Shown: positions 5,325 through 9,170 of the stretch, one piece after another | Layout: each line of letters opens with the position of its first letter | Numbering within the stretch: the first letter of the stretch is position 1 | Assembly: GCA_023386855.1 (NCBI GenBank) | Contig: JAEWIW010000193.1 | Span: 1-9,170, forward strand | Direction: 5' to 3' | Length of the DNA: 9,170 nucleotides | DNA from: Bacteroidota bacterium | GTDB lineage: Bacteria > Bacteroidota > Bacteroidia > Chitinophagales > Chitinophagaceae | The notes under the pieces: generated by a model | What the model saw: the letters and a program-made list of their open reading frames with translations, nothing else | Told to the model about the DNA's origin: nothing | The model's database searches: none | Translations under genes and position numbers: made by a program

Positions 5325-6182
5325 ATGAAAAAAGTTCTAGCAGTTTATAGGGCCGGCTTTACAGATTATGATGGACTGGATACTTACCGCGTAATGCCCA
5401 CACGAAATATTCCCATCGAAACAATTGAACCATTTATTTTTTTGAACCACCATGGTCCACAGGTCTATAGTGCAGGTAACCAGGGTCTTCCCTTCGGGCC
5501 ACATCCCCATAAGGGTTTTGAGACGGTTACATTAATTGTGGAAGGTGACCTGGTACATAAAGACAGCACAGGGTTTTCCAGTAATATAAAGGCAGGTGGC
5601 GTGCAGTGGATGACGGCAGGGAAAGGAATTATTCATTCCGAACAATCCTCGCTGGAATTTATGGAGAAGGGTGGACCAGTGGAAATACTCCAGCTTTGGA
5701 TAAATCTTCCTTCTTCATTAAAAGATGCTGAGCCGTCTTACACCGGGCTTCAAAACAACGAGTTGCCGGTAATTGAGATAAATGAACAGGTTAGTGTTAA
5801 GCTAATTTCTGGTCATTGGGATAGTTATACCGCACCAATTCAATCCATTTCAAATGTTGACCTGTTCTGTATTGATATGAAGAAAGACGGATCATTAGTG
5901 ATTGAAGTTCCTTCGGAAAAAACGATACTGTTCTATGTGATCAGGGGTAATGTTAGCGTAAATGGAACGGACGCCGAAACCCACGAGATTATTGAATTTG
6001 GGCATGAAGGTGAACGCATCAGCATGGAATCAAATGAAGATTCACTGATCTTTTTTGGTTATGCCACTCCAAATAATGAACCGCTTGCAGCCAATGGCCC
6101 CTTTGTAATGAACACACCGGCAGAGATCAGGCAGGCCTTCGTTGACTATAATGAAGGAAAATTTGGCGTTTGGCCGCATTGA
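5325..6182 (+). CDS. Pirin-family bicupin protein
   Basis: This 285-residue cytoplasmic protein has the usual pirin length and two cupin folds. The N-terminal cupin (about 40-125) carries all four metal ligands with pirin spacing: H60 and H62 in GPHPHKGFETVT, and H104 and E106 in GIIHSEQS. The C-terminal cupin (about 180-275) lacks such a set, as is normal. Fe(II)-bearing bacterial homologues include quercetin 2,3-dioxygenase-like enzymes (YhhW type) and proteins that modulate metabolic enzymes, so a specific role cannot be assigned. ATG 5325 is the start; an overlapping ATG at 5321 meets a stop after nine codons. It lies 114 bp after the SMR gene and 55 bp before the second GH20 gene. Co-transcription with the GH20 gene is possible, but the families have no established functional tie. 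No signal peptide is present. Confidence 0.93.
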   Translation: MKKVLAVYRAGFTDYDGLDTYRVMPTRNIPIETIEPFIFLNHHGPQVYSAGNQGLPFGPHPHKGFETVTLIVEGDLVHKDSTGFSSNIKAGGVQWMTAGKGIIHSEQSSLEFMEKGGPVEILQLWINLPSSLKDAEPSYTGLQNNELPVIEINEQVSVKLISGHWDSYTAPIQSISNVDLFCIDMKKDGSLVIEVPSEKTILFYVIRGNVSVNGTDAETHEIIEFGHEGERISMESNEDSLIFFGYATPNNEPLAANGPFVMNTPAEIRQAFVDYNEGKFGVWPH

Positions 6183-6201
6183 TTGTTACCTGAAAACAAT
6201 A

Positions 6202-6233
6202 TATTGTGCTACATACATAATTAAAGCACAATA
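6202..6233. promoter_or_regulatory. 9-bp perfect inverted repeat before the second GH20 gene
   Basis: TATTGTGCT (6202-6210) is the exact reverse complement of AGCACAATA (6225-6233), separated by 14 bp. The right arm ends four bases before the ATG at 6238, where a ribosome would bind. It could be an operator for a dimeric regulator or an mRNA hairpin covering the translation start. There is no T-run, so it is not a convincing terminator for the pirin gene. Confidence 0.55.
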
Positions 6234-6237
6234 GTTC

Positions 6238-8136
6238 ATGAAAAAAATGATGTCTTTGCTGGCCGGCATTTTGCTGGTCGCCGGTATGGTTACAGCCCAA
6301 AACAGGATCAATATTATTCCTGAGCCTGTATCAGTTAAAACCGGCGATGGTATGTTCAGGTTACCTGCCAACATAACAATCGAGGTGCCGGACCAATCTG
6401 ATATGGGAACCATCAGGCAGTTCCTGGTAGAAAAACTTTCGAAAGCTACTGGCTATACCGTAACACCCGCAAGTTCTAATCCAACCATCAGTCTTCAGCT
6501 GAACAAAAACGCTGACGCAACTTTAGGAAATGAGGGATACCGGTTAACTGTATCAGCAGGAAACGTAAAGATTGTTGCCAATAAACCTGCCGGTCTTTTT
6601 TATGGTGCTCAATCTTTCATCCAGTTATTGCCTCCTTCCATTGAAAGCAAATCAAAAGTTGAAAATGTACAATGGGAAGCACCTGTTGTTGAAGTGATGG
6701 ATTATCCCCGCTTTGGATGGCGTGGATTTATGTTCGATGTATCCCGTCATTTCTTTACCAAGGATGAAGTAAAGCAGTTTATTGATGAAATGAGCCGCTA
6801 TAAAATGAACCTGATGCATTTCCACCTTACCGATGATGAGGGATGGAGAATAGAGATCAAAGCGCTTCCTAAGTTAACCCAGGTTGGCGCCTGGAATGTG
6901 AAGAAGGTAGGATACTTTGGTGATATGGTTCCTCCTGCTAAAGATGAGCCCCGCGACTATGGTGGGTTCTATACCCAGGAAGATATAAAGGAAATAGTTA
7001 AGTATGCAAAGGACCGATTTGTAGATATACTCCCCGAAATTGATGTGCCTGGTCATAGCCTTGCTGCCATTGTTTCCTACCCCGAATTATCATGCACGCC
7101 AGGTGCTGATAAATATGTTGTTCGTTCGGGTGAAAAGATCATGGATTGGCATTCAAAAGGATTTACCGCGCTGGTAGATAATACGCTTTGCCCGGCTAAT
7201 GAAAAAGTATATGAGTTCCTCGATAAAGTGGTAACTGAAGTGGCTGCTTTATTTCCTTTCGAATACATGCATATGGGCGGTGATGAATGTGCCAAGAACT
7301 TCTGGGAGAAAAGTGATGCGGTTAAAGCGTTGATGAAAAAAGAAAACCTCAAGGATATGCACCAGGTGCAGTCTTACTTTACCAAGAGGCTTGAAAAGAT
7401 CGTAATGTCCAAAGGCAAGAAATTTATTGGATGGGATGAGATACTCGAAGGTGAGCTGGCTCCCAACGCAGCAGTGATGAGCTGGCGCGGAATGAAAGGG
7501 GGAATAGAAGCGGCTAAGATGGGTCATGAAGTGGTGATGAGCCCTACCACTTTTGCTTACCTCGATTATATGCAGGGTGACCCGGCTATTGAATCCAGGG
7601 TATATGCAAGCCTCAGGCTTAATAAAGCCTACGAATTCGATCCATTACCCCCCGGAGTAGATAAAAAATTTATCAAGGGTGGACAGGGAAATATGTGGAC
7701 TGAACAGATCTTTAACTATCGTTACTTCCAGTATATGATGTGGCCAAGAGGATTTGCTATTGCAGAATCAGTGTGGTCGCCCAAAGAAAATAAGAACTGG
7801 GATAACTTTGTTTCCAAAGTGGAGAATCATTTCAAGCGCTATGATGCAGCAGAAATGAAGTATGCTACCAGCATCTATGAACCCGATATAAAGCCATCCT
7901 ATACAAAAGATAAAAAGATGCAGATAACCCTGGTTCCGGAAATAAAGGACCTGGATATCTTTTATTCCTTCGATAATTCATTTCCTGATAAATTCTATCC
8001 TAAATACAGTGAGCCATTGACCGTGCCTGTTGACGCGGTGCAACTTAAGATCGCAACGTATAAGGATGGAAAGCCGGTTGGCCGACCAATGGTGGCTTCA
8101 ATCGATGATCTTAAAAAAAGGATCAGCGCTAAATAA
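6238..8136 (+). CDS. Secreted beta-N-acetylhexosaminidase (GH20), two-domain form plus C-terminal CHB_HEX-like domain
   Basis: This is a 632-residue paralogue of the first GH20 enzyme. Residues 1-20 are a signal peptide (MKKMMSLLAGILLVAG..., cleavage TA|QN). The GH20b domain begins at INIIPEPVSV (about 24) and runs to about 150. The barrel spans about 155-520: MHFHLTDDEGWR (193-204), PEIDVPGH (266-273), catalytic D349-E350 in HMGGDEC, IGWDEIL (397-403), MSWRG (414-418) and NMWTEQ (485-490). Residues about 560-620 resemble the chitobiase C-terminal domain (YSFDNSFPDKFYPKYSEP). No discoidin domain follows, which explains the shorter length. Canonical catalytic residues are all present, so it should be active on terminal beta-GlcNAc/GalNAc. 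Between ELSCT and CPANEK it has a longer loop than the first enzyme, next to the active site, so substrate preference may differ. ATG 6238 is used; Met4 and Met5 are possible alternatives. Confidence 0.95.
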   Translation: MKKMMSLLAGILLVAGMVTAQNRINIIPEPVSVKTGDGMFRLPANITIEVPDQSDMGTIRQFLVEKLSKATGYTVTPASSNPTISLQLNKNADATLGNEGYRLTVSAGNVKIVANKPAGLFYGAQSFIQLLPPSIESKSKVENVQWEAPVVEVMDYPRFGWRGFMFDVSRHFFTKDEVKQFIDEMSRYKMNLMHFHLTDDEGWRIEIKALPKLTQVGAWNVKKVGYFGDMVPPAKDEPRDYGGFYTQEDIKEIVKYAKDRFVDILPEIDVPGHSLAAIVSYPELSCTPGADKYVVRSGEKIMDWHSKGFTALVDNTLCPANEKVYEFLDKVVTEVAALFPFEYMHMGGDECAKNFWEKSDAVKALMKKENLKDMHQVQSYFTKRLEKIVMSKGKKFIGWDEILEGELAPNAAVMSWRGMKGGIEAAKMGHEVVMSPTTFAYLDYMQGDPAIESRVYASLRLNKAYEFDPLPPGVDKKFIKGGQGNMWTEQIFNYRYFQYMMWPRGFAIAESVWSPKENKNWDNFVSKVENHFKRYDAAEMKYATSIYEPDIKPSYTKDKKMQITLVPEIKDLDIFYSFDNSFPDKFYPKYSEPLTVPVDAVQLKIATYKDGKPVGRPMVASIDDLKKRISAK

Positions 8137-8150
8137 TCCAAACAAAAATA

Positions 8151-8180
8151 AATGGCAGCCTTCAATTGAGGGCTGCTATT
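8151..8180 (+). terminator. Near-palindromic hairpin after the second GH20 gene
   Basis: AATGGCAGCC (8151-8160) pairs with GGCTGCTATT (8171-8180), ten pairs with one G-T wobble. The ten bases between continue the near-palindrome (TTCAATTGAG), leaving an AATT loop. It begins 14 bp after the stop codon, a normal terminator position, but the downstream tract (CTTAATGG) is poor in T, so efficiency is doubtful. Confidence 0.5.
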
Positions 8181-8226
8181 CTTAATGGAAACGCAGCATT
8201 CAAGGTTTGTAATCCTTTATAAACCT

Positions 8227-8248
8227 AGCCTTATTAAAGGCTGCCATT
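8227..8248 (+). promoter_or_regulatory. Second hairpin and competing arm upstream of the mutarotase gene
   Basis: AGCCTT (8227-8232) pairs with AAGGCT (8237-8242) around ATTA. The overlapping stretch GGCTGCCATT (8239-8248) is also the perfect complement of AATGGCAGCC at 8151-8160, the left arm of the previous hairpin. The two pairings exclude each other. GGCTGCYATTC...AATGGAAAC also occurs as a direct repeat (8171-8192 and 8239-8260), so the pattern may come from a duplicated segment and not from selection for switching. Confidence 0.4.
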
Positions 8249-8269
8249 CAAAATGGAAACAGGATTGGT

Positions 8270-8611
8270 ATGAGAAGATATTGCCTAACCCTTGACCTGG
8301 TAAATGACCAGGCACTTATCGCTGAATATGAACTATACCATAAAAATGTATGGCCGGAAATTATTGAAAGCATAACCGGGTCTGGAATTGAACATATGGA
8401 AATCTATCGCTTTCAGAACAGGTTATGTATGATCATGGAAGTGAATGAACAGTTTTCGTTTGAGGCAAAAGCGGTAGCTGATGCATCCAATGCCATGGTG
8501 CAGAAATGGGAAGAGCTGATGTGGAAATACCAGCAATCCCTACCCGGGACCAAGCCGGGGGAAAAATGGAAATTAATGGAAAGGATCTTTGAACTTCCTT
8601 CTCAATCCTGA
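8270..8611 (+). CDS. L-rhamnose mutarotase family protein (possible L-fucose mutarotase)
   Basis: This 113-residue cytoplasmic protein belongs to the RhaM family (COG3254, small dimeric ferredoxin-like fold) that interconverts alpha and beta anomers of 6-deoxy-hexoses. EYELYHKNVWPEI (19-31) matches the RhaM active-site segment, with Tyr20, His24 and Trp28 in the positions of Tyr18, His22 and its Trp in the Escherichia coli enzyme. IEHMEIYRFQNRLCMIMEV (40-58) is the next conserved strand pair. WEELMWKYQQ and KPGEKWKLMERIFEL complete the family's C-terminus. A branch of this family has been assigned to L-fucose utilisation. With a fucosidase at the left of the window, L-fucose is a reasonable substrate, but this is inference from a distance of about 8 kb. 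The ATG at 8270 gives the usual N-terminus MRRYCLTLDL. It follows the GH20 gene by 133 bp containing two hairpins. Confidence 0.88.
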   Translation: MRRYCLTLDLVNDQALIAEYELYHKNVWPEIIESITGSGIEHMEIYRFQNRLCMIMEVNEQFSFEAKAVADASNAMVQKWEELMWKYQQSLPGTKPGEKWKLMERIFELPSQS

Positions 8612-8643
8612 TGTTATTTTTTTGGTGCCATGAAGCCCATAGC

Positions 8644-8673
8644 TTCCCGGCAGTTCTCCAACCGGGAAACTGC
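8644..8673. other. Hairpin with pseudoknot potential between convergent genes
   Basis: TTCCCGG (8644-8650) pairs perfectly with CCGGGAA (8662-8668) across an 11-base loop. GCAGTT (8650-8655) in that region is also complementary to AACTGC (8668-8673), so an H-type pseudoknot or two alternative hairpins are possible. It lies in the 84-bp gap between convergent genes and may mark their 3' ends. The T7 run at 8615-8621 lies before the hairpin on the plus strand and is an A-run on the minus strand, so it does not form a standard terminator. Confidence 0.4.
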
Positions 8674-8695
8674 ATCAAGACAACGCCCCCACGCA

Positions 8696-9170
8696 TTAAT
8701 CAAAAAATTGATCAAAGCTTTCAATATCCGTCTTTAGATCTGAAAGCTGGGCCTGCTTATTGTCAGAACCTTTAAAGTTCCTTAGATCATTCTGAAAATC
8801 GGATAACCACACATGCAGGGCGTCATGATCTGGACCTTTCATGGTACATTCACTCACCAGTTTATTGGTTTGTTTTTCAAGGTTGGCAGATAACTGGTTG
8901 AGGCTTTCATTACTGCTTTTAGAATCAACGGTCGAAAGCATTTCACGCATTTCATTAATATTTGACCTTGTAGAAATATCAGTTTTCCATTTAGCTCCAT
9001 TATTCAGGCTAAGACCCTCACCCGAATGTGCGGTTACTTCATGGGAAGCTGTTACTGCGGAACCGGGTGTATTAGCCGAATGTTCATCTCCTGCAGGGGA
9101 ATCGTTTTCTTTTCCCTGGTCAATTACAGCGCCGTTACGGATCTCAACGTGGCTGACCTTTCCTCCAAGA
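8696..9170 (-). CDS. Unrecognised protein, C-terminal fragment, probably exported
   Basis: The minus-strand frame ends at TAA 8696-8698 and stays open to the right edge, so 157 C-terminal residues are visible and the start is outside the window; a Met at 8948-8950 is internal. The order is: a short beta-like segment (GGKVSHVEIRNGAVIDQG), a low-complexity Ser/Gly/His/Asp-rich linker of about 30 residues, then a helical domain of about 100 residues starting near KWKTDISTRSNINEMREML. The helical part contains C-T-M-K-G-P-D-H-D-A-L-H (Cys-x6-His-x3-His), which could bind a metal or haem. I have an impression that ECTMKG..H..LH helical domains recur in uncharacterised periplasmic Bacteroidota proteins, but cannot name a family. 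Export is inferred from the linker composition only. It converges with the mutarotase gene. Confidence 0.65.
   Translation of the reverse strand, partial: LGGKVSHVEIRNGAVIDQGKENDSPAGDEHSANTPGSAVTASHEVTAHSGEGLSLNNGAKWKTDISTRSNINEMREMLSTVDSKSSNESLNQLSANLEKQTNKLVSECTMKGPDHDALHVWLSDFQNDLRNFKGSDNKQAQLSDLKTDIESFDQFFD

Noticed and set aside
8433..8696. Minus-strand frame of 87 codons opposite the mutarotase gene
   Set aside because: It is antisense to a well-supported gene over most of its length and has no recognisable domain.

Overview
The window looks like a chromosomal segment from a member of Bacteroidota, most likely a Chitinophagaceae-like soil or freshwater organism. This is inferred from the gene content (GH29 and GH20 exo-glycosidases with short Sec-type signal peptides ending ...A|Q), the lack of clear Shine-Dalgarno sequences before the starts, a TAnnTTTG-type promoter box, and an orphan helical-repeat protein of a kind I associate with this phylum. 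No rRNA, tRNA, CRISPR array or transposase gene was seen.

Layout, left to right. (1) 2-307 is the C-terminal end of an alpha-L-fucosidase (GH29) entering from the left, followed 41 bp later by a three-domain secreted beta-N-acetylhexosaminidase (GH20 plus CHB_HEX_C-like plus F5/8-type C domain, 349-2649). (2) 2650-2917 is a repeat-rich convergent intergenic block: a GC-rich heptamer array, two 70-bp tandem repeats, and an AT-rich heptamer hairpin that reaches the end of the next gene. (3) 2918-4474 (minus strand) encodes a 518-residue cytoplasmic all-helical protein of unknown function. (4) 4475-4886 is a divergent intergenic region. It holds a minus-strand terminator, a promoter-like box, several hairpins, a threefold short repeat and a strong plus-strand terminator, with no convincing protein gene. 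This is the best candidate for an undescribed small RNA. (5) 4887-5210 is an SMR transporter of the SugE/Gdx type whose last 27 bp are exactly duplicated 59 bp downstream. (6) 5325-6182 is a pirin-family cupin. (7) 6238-8136 is a second, shorter secreted GH20 enzyme with an inverted repeat just before its start. (8) 8270-8611 is a RhaM-family sugar mutarotase. (9) 8696-9170 (minus strand) is the C-terminal part of an unrecognised, probably exported protein running off the right edge.

How the genes fit together: fucosidase, two hexosaminidases and a mutarotase of the family that handles L-rhamnose or L-fucose form a coherent exo-acting set. It could trim terminal fucose and GlcNAc/GalNAc from glycans in the periplasm and prepare the released sugar for catabolism. 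No SusC/SusD pair, sulfatase or regulator is visible, so calling it a full polysaccharide utilisation locus is not supported by this window alone. The SMR transporter, pirin and helical-repeat protein show no obvious link to that pathway.
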